Origin: Psychromonas sp. psych-6C06
Lineage (GTDB): Bacteria > Pseudomonadota > Gammaproteobacteria > Enterobacterales > Psychromonadaceae
Assembly (NCBI RefSeq): GCF_002835465.1
Contig: NZ_PIZM01000006.1
Coordinates: 310,001 to 374,000 of the forward strand
Direction: 5' to 3'
DNA: 64,000 nt
In this document: piece after piece, positions 18,598 through 27,161 of the stretch
Layout of the letters: the number at the start of each line of letters is the position of its first letter
Position numbering within the stretch: the stretch's first letter is position 1
Translations under genes and position numbers: made by a program
The notes under the pieces: model-generated
Database searches by the model: none
What the model was told of the DNA's origin: nothing
The model's input: the letters and a program-made list of their open reading frames with translations, nothing else

Positions 18598-20691
18598 ATG
18601 ACAGATTTATCAAAATACAGAAACATTGGTATTTTCGCGCACGTTGATGCGGGTAAAACCACTACTACAGAACGTATCCTAAAACTTACTGGCCAGATCC
18701 ACAAAACTGGTGAAGTACATGATGGCGAATCTACAACTGACTTCATGGAACAGGAAGCTGAGCGCGGTATTACTATCCAGTCTGCTGCTGTAACTTGTTT
18801 CTGGGACGATCACCGTTTTAACGTTATCGATACTCCTGGACACGTTGACTTCACAGTTGAAGTATATCGTTCTCTTAAAGTACTTGATGGTGGTATCGGT
18901 GTATTCTGTGGTTCTGGTGGTGTTGAACCACAATCAGAAACTAACTGGCGTTATGCAAATGACTCAGAAGTTGCACGTATTATCTTCGTAAACAAATTAG
19001 ACCGTATGGGTGCTGATTTCTACCGTGTTGTTAAGCAAACTGAAGACGTACTAGCGGCTAACCCGCTAGTAATGGTACTTCCTATCGGTATCGAAGACGA
19101 TTTCTGTGGTGTTGTTGATCTACTAACTCGTAAGTCATACATTTGGGATGAAAGTGGCCTTCCAGAAAACTACACAGTTGGCGACGTTCCTGCTGACATG
19201 GTAGACAAAGTTGAAGAATACCGTGAAATGCTACTTGATACTGCTCTTGAGCAAGATGATGACTTATTAGAAGCATACATGGAAGGCGAAGAGCCATCTA
19301 TGGAAGAAATCAAGCGTTGTATCCGTAAAGGTACACGTACAATGGACTTCTTCCCAACATACTGTGGTTCTGCATTCAAAAACAAAGGTATCCAACTTGT
19401 TCTTGATGCTGTTGTTGATTACCTACCTTCACCAACTGAAGTTGACCCACAACCTCTTACTGATGAAGAAGGTGAGCCTACAGGTCGCGTAGCAACAGTT
19501 TCTGCTGATGAGTCTCTAAAAGCATTAGCATTCAAAATTACAGATGACCGTTTTGGTGCACTTACTTTCGTACGTATCTACTCAGGTACGCTTAAGAAAG
19601 GTGATACGATCATGAACGCTGCAACAGGTAAAACTGAGCGTATCGGTCGTATGTGTGAGATGCAAGCCGATGACCGTAACGAACTTACTTCTGCACAAGC
19701 CGGTGATATCATCGCGATTGTTGGTATGAAGACTAACGTTCAAACTGGTCACACACTATGTGATCCAAAAGATCCAATCATCCTAGAAGCAATGGTATTC
19801 CCAGAACCAGTAATCTCTATCTCTGTTACACCTAAAGATAAAGGTTCTACTGAGAAAATGGGTATTGCTATCGGTAAAATGGTTGCAGAAGATCCAACAT
19901 TCCGTGTTGAAACTGATGTTGATTCAGGCGAAACGATTCTTTCTGGTATGGGTGAGCTTCACTTAGATATCAAAGTAGATATCCTTAAGCGTACATACGG
20001 TGTTGACCTAGTAGTTGGTGAACCTCAAGTTGCTTACCGTGAAACAATCACGCAAGCAGTTGAAGACTCTTACACACATAAGAAACAGTCTGGTGGTTCT
20101 GGTCAGTTCGGTAAAATCGATTACCGTATCAAGCCTGGTGAAGCTGGTTCTGGTTTCACATTCTCATCAACAGTTGTTGGTGGTAACGTACCAAAAGAAT
20201 TCTTCCCTGCAATCGAGAAAGGCTTCGAAGGCATGATGGATACTGGTGTACTTGCTGGCTTCCCAGTATTAGACGTTGAAATCGAACTTTACGATGGTGG
20301 CTTCCATGCCGTGGATTCATCTGCTGTAGCATTTGAATTAGCAGCACGTGGTGCATTCCGTCAGTCTATCCCTAAAGCGGGTGCACAACTTCTTGAGCCA
20401 GTAATGTCTGTAGACGTATTTACTCCAGATGATCACGTTGGTGATGTTATCGGTGACCTTAACCGTCGTCGTGGTATGATCGCAGGTCAAGAAGCTGGTG
20501 CAACTGGTGTTCGTATTAAAGCTGACGTACCACTTTCAGAAATGTTTGGTTACATCGGTTCACTACGTACAATGACTTCAGGCCGTGGTCAGTTCTCTAT
20601 GGAGTTCAAAAACTACATGCCTTGTCCAAACTCTGTTGCAGAAGCTGTGATCGAGAAAGTTAAAGAAGAAAAAGCAGCTGCTAAGAAATAA
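18598..20691 (+). CDS. fusA: Elongation factor G, FusA2-type paralogue
   Basis: Translocation GTPase of 697 residues. G1 is [15 protein letters not shown] (14-28), G3 [12 protein letters not shown], and G4 [10 protein letters not shown]. Domains II to V are complete to the Lys/Ala-rich tail EEKAAAKK. The N-terminus [20 protein letters not shown] and the lack of neighbouring rpsL/rpsG/tufA suggest the second EF-G of Vibrio and Shewanella relatives rather than the str-operon copy (inference). Codons look like those of a highly expressed gene. A strong terminator follows at 20717. A second copy of the 3' end lies after that. Confidence 0.93.
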   Translation: MTDLSKYRNIGIFAHVDAGKTTTTERILKLTGQIHKTGEVHDGESTTDFMEQEAERGITIQSAAVTCFWDDHRFNVIDTPGHVDFTVEVYRSLKVLDGGIGVFCGSGGVEPQSETNWRYANDSEVARIIFVNKLDRMGADFYRVVKQTEDVLAANPLVMVLPIGIEDDFCGVVDLLTRKSYIWDESGLPENYTVGDVPADMVDKVEEYREMLLDTALEQDDDLLEAYMEGEEPSMEEIKRCIRKGTRTMDFFPTYCGSAFKNKGIQLVLDAVVDYLPSPTEVDPQPLTDEEGEPTGRVATVSADESLKALAFKITDDRFGALTFVRIYSGTLKKGDTIMNAATGKTERIGRMCEMQADDRNELTSAQAGDIIAIVGMKTNVQTGHTLCDPKDPIILEAMVFPEPVISISVTPKDKGSTEKMGIAIGKMVAEDPTFRVETDVDSGETILSGMGELHLDIKVDILKRTYGVDLVVGEPQVAYRETITQAVEDSYTHKKQSGGSGQFGKIDYRIKPGEAGSGFTFSSTVVGGNVPKEFFPAIEKGFEGMMDTGVLAGFPVLDVEIELYDGGFHAVDSSAVAFELAARGAFRQSIPKAGAQLLEPVMSVDVFTPDDHVGDVIGDLNRRRGMIAGQEAGATGVRIKADVPLSEMFGYIGSLRTMTSGRGQFSMEFKNYMPCPNSVAEAVIEKVKEEKAAAKK

Positions 20692-20716
20692 TATTTCTTA
20701 ATTAGTTTGTTTTTAT

Positions 20717-20750
20717 AAAACCCTAATAGTGAAAACTGTTAGGGTTTTTT
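20717..20750 (+). terminator. Terminator of fusA2
   Basis: AAAACCCTAA-TAGTGAAAACTG-TTAGGGTTTTTT, stem followed by six T, 26 bp after the stop. Confidence 0.88.
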
Positions 20751-20765
20751 TATATCCAAAATTCG

Positions 20766-20923
20766 TAAATGTTTGGGTATTAAAGTTCAGTTCACTACGT
20801 ACAATGACTTCAGGCCGTGGTCAGTTCTCTATGGAGTTCAAAAACTACATGCCTTGTCCAAACAGTGTTGCTGAAGCTGTGATCGAGAAAGTTAAAGAAG
20901 AAAAAGCTGCCGCTAAGAAGTAA
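20766..20923 (+). pseudogene. Duplicated 3' end of fusA2
   Basis: From TTCACTACGTACAATGAC (20791) to the TAA at 20923 the sequence repeats the last 44 codons of the complete fusA2 ending at 20691, and looser similarity extends a little upstream (AAATGTTTGG) and into the 3' flank. The differences I count are all synonymous (Ser TCT/AGT, Ala GCA/GCT twice, Ala GCT/GCC, Lys AAA/AAG). No start codon or ribosome site of its own is evident. It is best read as what remains of a second, once functional EF-G gene in tandem. Confidence 0.88.
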
Positions 20924-21048
20924 TTCTTAACTAGCTAAGGATCGGCTTCAAAATTACTTGTGCTTTTTTTTCAAAATAGCCAGTCATTTTAGGTTTTTTG
21001 AAAACAATTTAGCGTAAGTTATTGTGTAACGATCCCTGAATCTTCCGA

Positions 21049-21082
21049 AGCCCCTGTTATAAAAGTAACAGGGGCTTTTTTG
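21049..21082. terminator. Terminator after the fusA2 fragment
   Basis: AAGCCCCTGTTA-TAAAAG-TAACAGGGGCTTTTTT: perfect 12-bp stem plus T-run. It sits between the fusA2 remnant and the convergent thioesterase gene. Confidence 0.88.
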
Positions 21083-21095
21083 TGCTTGTAAGAAA

Positions 21096-21130
21096 GCTGT
21101 TGGCTGTCAGTTATCAGCTGCCAGCGTAAG
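21096..21130. repeat. Short heptad-periodic repeat
   Basis: Reads as five 7-bp units: AGCTGTT, GGCTGTC, AGTTATC, AGCTGCC, AGCGTAA. The same series in similar form occurs at 58237-58271 next to the larger heptad array. Confidence 0.6.
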
Positions 21131-21131
21131 T

Positions 21132-21608
21132 CTATTTCTTAACCTTTTTTTTCATAAATCTTGCCTCTGCTGTCGCCATTAATTTATTTTCCACATAGAG
21201 TGCCGCTTTTACTTTATAAAGAGAGGTGTAGTTGGAAATGACCATACCTTGTACAAGTATCTCACTATCAGTCGCAACTTCATGTAGAAAGCGTACTGAC
21301 ATATCTGCCGTAACAGCTTGTGCATTTTTAGCAAATATTGCTTGGCACATCGCCGCATCTAAGAGGGCACATAAAAAGCCTCCATGTAAAATACCTTGAT
21401 ACCCTTGTTGGTGTATTGACCCTTTGGCAATCGTCCAAACTTCATTATCGTTATGATAAAAGTCCAACTTTAAACCTAGTGGCGGATGTGTTCCACAGAG
21501 CATGCAGTGCTGATGGCTGGACTGTTTATTAAGTAGCTGTAAATTCGGCAATTTCCTTTCATTTTTTAGCGTCATTACTTTTGTATTTATTGACTCTACG
21601 ACGGTCAT
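21132..21608 (-). CDS. PaaI-type hotdog-fold thioesterase
   Basis: A 158-residue single hotdog domain of the 4HBT superfamily. HQQGYQGILHGGFLCALLDAAMCQAI carries the conserved HGG and following acidic residue of the PaaI-like acyl-CoA thioesterases, and ADMSVRFLHEV is the second conserved strand. It is probably cytoplasmic and hydrolyses an acyl-CoA; the substrate cannot be told. Cysteines in HQHCMLCGTHPP look like a small metal-site motif seen in some relatives. It is transcribed alone, toward the fusA2 remnant. Confidence 0.8.
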   Translation of the reverse strand: MTVVESINTKVMTLKNERKLPNLQLLNKQSSHQHCMLCGTHPPLGLKLDFYHNDNEVWTIAKGSIHQQGYQGILHGGFLCALLDAAMCQAIFAKNAQAVTADMSVRFLHEVATDSEILVQGMVISNYTSLYKVKAALYVENKLMATAEARFMKKKVKK

Positions 21609-21691
21609 ATCTTCTTCCTTTATAAAATAGTATTTGGCATATGCTAAATACTGGTATAGGATATCACTACTACTTATAAATAGGTATTAAA

Positions 21692-21985
21692 ATGCGTCCA
21701 AAAATAAAACGTCATATTTGTAAACACAACCGACCTAAATTCAGTTTATTTAAACCGAATGGGGTGCCTACTTCTGAATTGAATAAAACGGCGTTAGAAA
21801 AAGATGAATTTGAAGCCGTACGCTTAGTAGATATGTTGCAACTTTCGCAACAGGATGCTGCGGTAGAGATGCAGGTTTCACGTCAAACCTTTGCTAATAT
21901 TTTAAAATCTTCACGTCATAAAATTACTACCGCTTTAGTGCAAGGTAATGCCTTGCTATTAAATAAAGATAAGGAAGAACAATGA
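21692..21985 (+). CDS. DUF134 family HTH protein
   Basis: Small DNA-binding-type protein, 97 residues. The start MRPKIKRHICKHN, then KDEFEAVRLVDMLQLSQQDAAVEMQVSRQTFANILKSSRHKI, is a sigma-region-4-like helix-turn-helix typical of DUF134. Proteins of this family are commonly encoded beside NifX/NifB-like iron-sulfur carrier proteins, as here. The stop overlaps the next ATG (ATGA). It probably regulates the operon or a metal-cluster function (inference). Confidence 0.88.
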   Translation: MRPKIKRHICKHNRPKFSLFKPNGVPTSELNKTALEKDEFEAVRLVDMLQLSQQDAAVEMQVSRQTFANILKSSRHKITTALVQGNALLLNKDKEEQ

Positions 21986-22356
21986 GCTATGCAATTGCAA
22001 TGTCAGATCAAAAACTCGCACATCACTTCTCAAAGGCAGATATTTTTAGCTTTTATGATGATAATCATAGAAAAATTGCAGTATATAAGAATCCTGCATT
22101 GGGCATGAAAGGCTGTGCCGGTAAGCAAACAATTATTAACTTGTTCAAACAGCGTCAATGCCATACGGTTATTGTACGAAAAATAGGAGAGAAAACGCTT
22201 GCGAGGTTACTAGACTCTGGATTTGATGTGATACAGGGCAATACTCGCCATGATATTACAACGGTGCTAGAGGAAGCCTCGTTAAAAATACACCCATTAA
22301 CCGATGCCTCACAAGGCGTAGCGAATAATGCTCCTTGCTGCGGAAAGCATGCGTGA
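21982..22356 (+). CDS. NifX/NafY-like iron-molybdenum cofactor-binding domain protein
   Basis: A 124-residue single dinitrogenase-FeMo-cofactor-biosynthesis-type domain (NifB/NifX/NafY superfamily). Hallmarks are MSDQKLAHHFSKADIFSFYD at the start and GEKTLARLLDSGFDVIQGN in the middle. A Cys-His tail (NAPCCGKHA) could bind a metal or cluster. No nitrogenase genes are near, so it is more likely a general Fe-S or metal carrier (inference). The ATGA overlap with DUF134 and the GTGA overlap with the nqrM-like gene show a tight operon. Confidence 0.85.
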   Translation: MSYAIAMSDQKLAHHFSKADIFSFYDDNHRKIAVYKNPALGMKGCAGKQTIINLFKQRQCHTVIVRKIGEKTLARLLDSGFDVIQGNTRHDITTVLEEASLKIHPLTDASQGVANNAPCCGKHA

Positions 22357-22556
22357 ATATATTAATGGTGTTTATGCTCAGCTTTTTTGTTTTCCTTGTC
22401 GCTGTATTTGCGATGGCTTTGGGGCATATATTTGCAAAAAAGAAACTACAAGGAAGTTGTGGCGGTTTGGCGAATATCGGCATTGAAGAAAGCTGTCAGT
22501 GCACAGGCAAAATTTGTTCTTCTCGTCTATACCAGATAAAAGAACCTCAAGGCTAG
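22353..22556 (+). CDS. nqrM: NqrM-like Na+-NQR maturation protein
   Basis: Small membrane protein of the DUF539/NqrM family, which helps insert the iron centre into Na+-translocating NADH:quinone reductase. From GTG 22353 it has 67 residues: one TM helix (about 4-24), then KLQGSCGGLANIGIEESCQC with the conserved cysteines, and a further Cys in GKICSSR. The first codon overlaps the stop of the NifX-like gene. The last residues and the stop (TAG) coincide with the left end of repeat A1, so the original tail may have been replaced. nqr structural genes are not in the window. Confidence 0.8.
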   Translation: MNILMVFMLSFFVFLVAVFAMALGHIFAKKKLQGSCGGLANIGIEESCQCTGKICSSRLYQIKEPQG

Positions 22557-22934
22557 GGTCTGTTGATCTTTCGAGTTTATTTTTGCCACAAGTTGTTGGC
22601 TATTGCTGTCATGACTTCGTCAATACCACGCAATACAAAATAAAGAGTCATTTTGCTGTTTATACAAGGCTGAGCCTATGCCGTGTGGTTATTCCACATC
22701 AATAGACGAAAACGCAGTAAAAATGATCAACAAATGTTGCCCTTCGGGTTCAACACAACACGCTCTGTCCTTGCTCTATTTGACTATCTCAAACAGTACG
22801 CAATACAAAACGAAAAGACGTTTTGCTATCCGTTAGACTAAATTACCTTAGAATGGCTAAGCTACATTCCGTCTGCCTTGTTCAAAACGCGTTGTGTTAA
22901 ACAAAATTTAAAAGGCAAAGATCAACAGACCCTA
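22554..22934 (+). mobile_element. MITE-like element family A, copy A1
   Basis: 381 bp with perfect 18-bp terminal inverted repeats: TAGGGTCTGTTGATCTTT at 22554 and its complement ending at 22934. The TA at each outer end would fit a TA target duplication, as in IS630/mariner-type elements. There is no transposase frame. Internal near-direct repeats contain ACGCAATACAAAA. It is the longest copy: it carries about 58 bp that copy A2 lacks. It gives nqrM its stop codon and ends 31 bp before endA. Confidence 0.85.
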
Positions 22935-22965
22935 ATGATTTATTGATTTTAATTTAAGTAAGTGA

Positions 22966-23760
22966 GTGGCAGATGCTTTGTTAAACTCACTTTTTTATTC
23001 TGTTCAAATCGAGTCTGTTATCCGCTATTTTATTTTTCTATTGCTTTTACCTCTCCCTGTCATTGCAAATCAAGGTAATCAAACCAATAACTCTTTCCAT
23101 AAAGCTAAAAAGATGCTCGAAAAATCTGTTTATCTTGCTGATCATGAGCGTAAAACTATTTATTGTGATGCAGATTTTGATGAAAAAAAGCAGGTAACTT
23201 TTCCGCCTGGTTTTAATACCACTAAATACATAAAACGCGCTAAAAAAGTAGAGTGGGAGCATGTTGTGCCTGCAGAAAACTTCGGTCGTAATTTTAAGGA
23301 GTGGCGTGAAGGTGATACACAGTGCATTAACAGTAAAGGTAAATCCTTTAAGGGGAGGCGTTGTGCTGAGAAAATGAATCAACAATATCGTTTGATGCAG
23401 TCTGACATGTATAACCTTTACCCGGCTATTGGTGCAGTGAATGCAATGCGTAGTAACTATAACTTTGTTATGTTAAATGATCTGCCAGCAAGCTTTGGAA
23501 GCTGTGCGATGAAGATATCTTCTCGTAAAGTGGAGCCACCTGCCCAGTCGCGTGGGATGATTGCGCGAAGCTATTTATATATGGATCAAACTTATGCGTT
23601 ATACTCAATGAGCAAACAGCAGCGTCAATTAATGCATGCTTGGAATCAGCAATTTCCTGTTACGCACTGGGAGTGTATACGTGGACAGCGAATCAATACA
23701 TTGCAAGGAAATATCAATGATCTGTTAATGCAAAGTTGTGCACTGGCCGGTTTTAGGTAA
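22966..23760 (+). CDS. endA: Endonuclease I (EndA/Dns family), secreted
   Basis: Periplasmic or extracellular non-specific nuclease. The active-site motif VEWEHVVPAENFG holds the conserved His-Val-Val-Pro catalytic region, and NLYPAIGAVNAMRSNYNF and MARAYLYM-like IARSYLYM are further EndA signatures. Cysteine pairs suggest disulfides. A signal peptide runs over RYFIFLLLLPLPVIA. The start is uncertain: GTG 22966 gives 264 residues, TTG 22978 gives 260, and no strong ribosome site is seen for either. Repeat A1 ends just upstream and may have replaced the original leader. The stop overlaps the convergent ypjD end by 8 bp. Confidence 0.9.
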   Translation: MADALLNSLFYSVQIESVIRYFIFLLLLPLPVIANQGNQTNNSFHKAKKMLEKSVYLADHERKTIYCDADFDEKKQVTFPPGFNTTKYIKRAKKVEWEHVVPAENFGRNFKEWREGDTQCINSKGKSFKGRRCAEKMNQQYRLMQSDMYNLYPAIGAVNAMRSNYNFVMLNDLPASFGSCAMKISSRKVEPPAQSRGMIARSYLYMDQTYALYSMSKQQRQLMHAWNQQFPVTHWECIRGQRINTLQGNINDLLMQSCALAGFR

Positions 23761-24544
23761 GAATTATTTCTCGGACAAAACGACTGCCAAAATAGGCAAG
23801 CGTTAGTAACGAAGAGCCGATAATAGTGATATAAACCATTAAGCGACCTCGCCATCCCTGCTGGTAATGTCCCCACAGAATCACAGCATAAATAACCCAA
23901 GCGATCATCGATAGTATGGCTTTATGTGCTTTTCCCTGCGCAAACATATCCTCAAGGAAGATAAAGCCAGTTAACAAAGTACAGCTCAATAAAATAAAAC
24001 CGATAAATATAAATTGAAACAGTGATTTTTCCAGCGTCATGATAGGTGGCATACGTATGCTGGTGAGTGGTAGTTTGTGATTTTTTAATCGGTAGTCTAA
24101 ATAGGCTAATTGCAACGCTAATAAGCTGGCAATGGTTAGAATAGAGTAAGCGAGTAAAGCAAAAATAATGTGCGCGCCCACTTGTGGATGAGTTTCTAAG
24201 TGGGTAATAAAGTGACTGGGTAAAAAGGCGACAGCAATAAAGTTAATTACAGTAAATCCGTAAACTATAGGTAACAATACACCTGTATTTAACTTTCTAC
24301 TTGCCACTGTGCTGAGTAATGAAATAATAAAAGTGATAGCAGAAACGATATTTAGAATCTGCAAGTTTTGCCCATTAAGCATAAATACATGATCATAAAG
24401 CCAAGCAATATGCGCTAAAAGAGCAATAACAATAGTCATTGAAAAGGAGTGAGAGAGTGGTTTTTGCGATGAGAGTAATCGGTTGCTAGTAATGACTGTT
24501 GCAACAATATAAAAAAGACCACTGGTTAATGCTAAAAAATCCAT
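23753..24544 (-). CDS. ypjD: YpjD/CcsA-HemX type membrane protein
   Basis: Inner-membrane protein of 263 residues with about eight hydrophobic helices, belonging to the cytochrome c assembly (CcsA/HemX-like) family. Conserved pieces include THPQVGAHIIFALLAYSILTIASLLALQLAYLD and the KAHKAILSMIAWVIYAVILWGHYQQGWRG segment, which contains family His/Trp positions. It lies divergent from ffh exactly as ypjD does in E. coli. The precise role is unknown. Confidence 0.9.
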   Translation of the reverse strand: MDFLALTSGLFYIVATVITSNRLLSSQKPLSHSFSMTIVIALLAHIAWLYDHVFMLNGQNLQILNIVSAITFIISLLSTVASRKLNTGVLLPIVYGFTVINFIAVAFLPSHFITHLETHPQVGAHIIFALLAYSILTIASLLALQLAYLDYRLKNHKLPLTSIRMPPIMTLEKSLFQFIFIGFILLSCTLLTGFIFLEDMFAQGKAHKAILSMIAWVIYAVILWGHYQQGWRGRLMVYITIIGSSLLTLAYFGSRFVREIILT

Positions 24545-24682
24545 AGATATCCATATAACTATTTGGTTAGGTTATCAATTATATGCAATTTTTAGCGGAT
24601 GAGAAGTTAATACTACTTTGAGAAGCAATGTTGAGTATAATATCTCCTATTCTATTTTAATTTTTAGTAACGAGAGCGAAGC

Positions 24683-26098
24683 ATGTTTGAGAATTTAACC
24701 GACCGACTGTCGAAAACCTTAAAAACGATCAGTGGTAAAGGCCGCTTAACTGAAGACAATATTAAAGGCACACTACGCGAAGTGCGCATGGCGTTATTAG
24801 AAGCCGATGTTGCCTTGCCTGTTGTACGTGATTTTATTAAGGCGGTCAAAAAACGTGCCGTTGGCCGTGAAGTCCAAAAGACGCTCAACCCAGGGCAAGC
24901 TTTTCTTAAAATAGTACAAACAGAACTTGAATCAGCAATGGGCGAGGTTAATGAATCATTAAACCTTGCTATGCAACCACCTGCAGTTTTATTAATGGCG
25001 GGTTTACAAGGTGCGGGTAAAACAACCTCGGTTGCCAAACTCGCGCGTTTGTTGAAAACCAAAGAGAAGAAATCAGTCTTGGTTGTAAGTGCGGATATCT
25101 ATCGTCCGGCCGCTATCAAACAATTAGAAACATTAGCGGGTGAAGTGGATGTAGAATTCTTCCCAAGTGATATCACACAAAAACCGATTGATATTGCCAA
25201 TGCGGCGATTGATCATGCGAAAAAGAAATTTATCGATGTCGTTATTGTCGATACAGCGGGTCGTTTACATGTAGATTCAGACATGATGGACGAGATCAAA
25301 GATCTGCATGCTGCGATTACGCCAATTGAAACCTTATTTGTTGTCGATGCAATGACAGGTCAAGATGCTGCAAATACGGCGAAAGCATTTAATGAGGCGC
25401 TACCATTAACGGGTGTGATCTTAACTAAAGCTGATGGTGATGCACGTGGTGGTGCCGCCCTTTCTATTCGTCATATTACCGGTAAACCGATTAAGTTCAT
25501 CGGTATGGGTGAAAAAATTGATGCGCTAGAATCATTCCACCCGGATCGTATCGCCTCACGTATTCTAGGTATGGGTGATGTATTAACACTGATTGAAGAC
25601 CTTGAACAAAAAGTTGATAAGAAAAAGGCTGATAAACTAGCTAAAAAAATCACTAAAGGTAAAGGGTTTGATTTAGAAGACTTCCGCGATCAACTTGTAC
25701 AGATGAAAGGTATGGGTGGTATGGCTGGAATGATGGATAAATTGCCTGGTATGGGGCAAGTCCCGGATGCGATGAAAGATCAAGTGAATGATAAAGCGAC
25801 TAATCAAATGGAAGCTATTATCAATTCAATGACTAAAAAAGAACGTGCGAAGCCTGAAATTATTAAAGGGGGGCGTAAGCGCCGTATCGCTGCTGGATCT
25901 GGTACACAAATTCAAGATGTGAATAAACTACTCAAACAGTTTACACAGATGCAAAAAATGATGAAAAAGATGTCTGGAAAAGGTGGCATGCGTAAAATGA
26001 TGTCAGGAATGCAAGGTATGATGGGCGGTGCTGGCGGTATGCCTGGCATGGGCGGAATGGGTATGCCTCCAGGTCTAGGTGGCTTCCGCAAAAAATAA
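24683..26098 (+). CDS. ffh: Signal recognition particle protein Ffh (SRP54)
   Basis: GTPase that binds signal sequences and 4.5S RNA and delivers ribosomes to FtsY. It has 471 residues. The N domain is followed by G-domain motifs GLQGAGKTTSVAKLA (around 106), DTAGR, TKADGDARGG. The C-terminal M domain is Met-rich (MQKMMKKMSGKGGMRKMMSGMQGMMGG), with the RNA-binding segment GSGTQIQDVNKLLKQF. It ends with a terminator at 26156 and leads into the rpsP operon. Confidence 0.98.
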   Translation: MFENLTDRLSKTLKTISGKGRLTEDNIKGTLREVRMALLEADVALPVVRDFIKAVKKRAVGREVQKTLNPGQAFLKIVQTELESAMGEVNESLNLAMQPPAVLLMAGLQGAGKTTSVAKLARLLKTKEKKSVLVVSADIYRPAAIKQLETLAGEVDVEFFPSDITQKPIDIANAAIDHAKKKFIDVVIVDTAGRLHVDSDMMDEIKDLHAAITPIETLFVVDAMTGQDAANTAKAFNEALPLTGVILTKADGDARGGAALSIRHITGKPIKFIGMGEKIDALESFHPDRIASRILGMGDVLTLIEDLEQKVDKKKADKLAKKITKGKGFDLEDFRDQLVQMKGMGGMAGMMDKLPGMGQVPDAMKDQVNDKATNQMEAIINSMTKKERAKPEIIKGGRKRRIAAGSGTQIQDVNKLLKQFTQMQKMMKKMSGKGGMRKMMSGMQGMMGGAGGMPGMGGMGMPPGLGGFRKK

Positions 26099-26155
26099 AT
26101 ACGCTAGCCGTTGCCATTTAAACGTATTTAAGCGATAAGTAATCAGAATATACCC

Positions 26156-26187
26156 AAAAGCCAAACCTCAGTGTTTGGCTTTTTTAT
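26156..26187 (+). terminator. Terminator of ffh
   Basis: AAAAGCCAAAC-CTCAGT-GTTTGGCTTTTTT, perfect stem plus T-run, 58 bp after the ffh stop. Confidence 0.88.
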
Positions 26188-26341
26188 GCCTGTAAAGTGA
26201 GATTGAGTGCTTATTTTTTATTCAGAAATGTGATTTTGATTGTTATTTTTGTGGAAAAGAGTATGATTCGGCAGCTTTCTACAAAAGCAGGCGGTCAGCA
26301 TTCGCTGGCTAATTAACGTTTAACAAATAATAGAGGACGAT

Positions 26342-26590
26342 ATGGTAACTATTCGTTTAGCTCGTGGTGGCGCAAAAAAACGCCCATTCTACCAAGTGGT
26401 AGTAACTGATAGCCGTAACGCACGTGACGGTCGTTTCCTTGAGAAAGTTGGTTTCTTTAACCCAACTGCACAAGGTAATGCAGAAAAATTACGTTTAGAT
26501 ACAGATCGCATCAACCACTGGGTTGGTCTTGGCGCACAGCTAAGTGATCGTGTAGCTAAATTAGTAAAAGATAACGCTGTAGCTGCATAA
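26342..26590 (+). CDS. rpsP: Ribosomal protein S16
   Basis: 82-residue small-subunit protein. [41 protein letters not shown] is the full S16 signature. The ATG follows GAGGACGAT. First gene of rpsP-rimM-trmD-rplS; the 24-bp gap to rimM suggests a common transcript. Confidence 0.98.
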   Translation: MVTIRLARGGAKKRPFYQVVVTDSRNARDGRFLEKVGFFNPTAQGNAEKLRLDTDRINHWVGLGAQLSDRVAKLVKDNAVAA

Positions 26591-26614
26591 TTGCAGTTAG
26601 GTGAGGAGATTTAG

Positions 26615-27142
26615 GTGAGCAACATAGCAGAACCAATTGTCATTGGAAAATTTGGTGCCGTTCACGGTATTAAAGGCTGGTTAAAAATTCACTCCTACAC
26701 CGACGATGCTGAAAGTATTTTTCAATACAAGCCATTGTTAATGAAGTATCAAAGTCGTCTTCAAGAAGTGAATATCACTGAATGGAAATACCACAGTAAT
26801 ACTTTCGTTGCAAAGATAGAAACATTTGATGTACGTGAAGAAGCACAAGCCCTTGTTGGTATTGAACTTCTTGTTAGTGCTGATGAACTTCCTGAATTAG
26901 AAAGTGACTTCTATTGGCGAGATTTGATCGGGTGTCAGGTAAATACTGACAAAGGCTATCATTTAGGTGTTGTCACCGACATGATGGAAACAGGCTCTAA
27001 AGATGTGCTTGTGGTTAAAGCTAACTCGAATGATGCTTTTGGGCAAAAAGAACGATTAATCCCGTTCATTAAAGAGCAGGTAATATCTCATGTAGATATT
27101 GCAGGCAAACTAATTACAGTTAATTGGGAACCTGACTTCTGA
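26615..27142 (+). CDS. rimM: 16S rRNA processing protein RimM
   Basis: Assists 30S head maturation and binds S19. It has 175 residues: an N-terminal RimM barrel ([23 protein letters not shown]) and a C-terminal PRC-barrel ([37 protein letters not shown]). It starts with GTG after a strong GGTGAGGAG site. Second gene of the rpsP operon. Confidence 0.97.
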   Translation: MSNIAEPIVIGKFGAVHGIKGWLKIHSYTDDAESIFQYKPLLMKYQSRLQEVNITEWKYHSNTFVAKIETFDVREEAQALVGIELLVSADELPELESDFYWRDLIGCQVNTDKGYHLGVVTDMMETGSKDVLVVKANSNDAFGQKERLIPFIKEQVISHVDIAGKLITVNWEPDF

Positions 27143-27161
27143 TATCCCTAGGAGAAAAGCG

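Noticed and set aside
20729-20923. Open frame of 64 codons after fusA2 as a small gene
   Set aside because: Its second half copies the EF-G end and its first half lies over the terminator; better read as a gene remnant.
22499-22705. 68-codon open frame spanning the nqrM end and repeat A1
   Set aside because: Almost all repeat sequence; no ribosome site.
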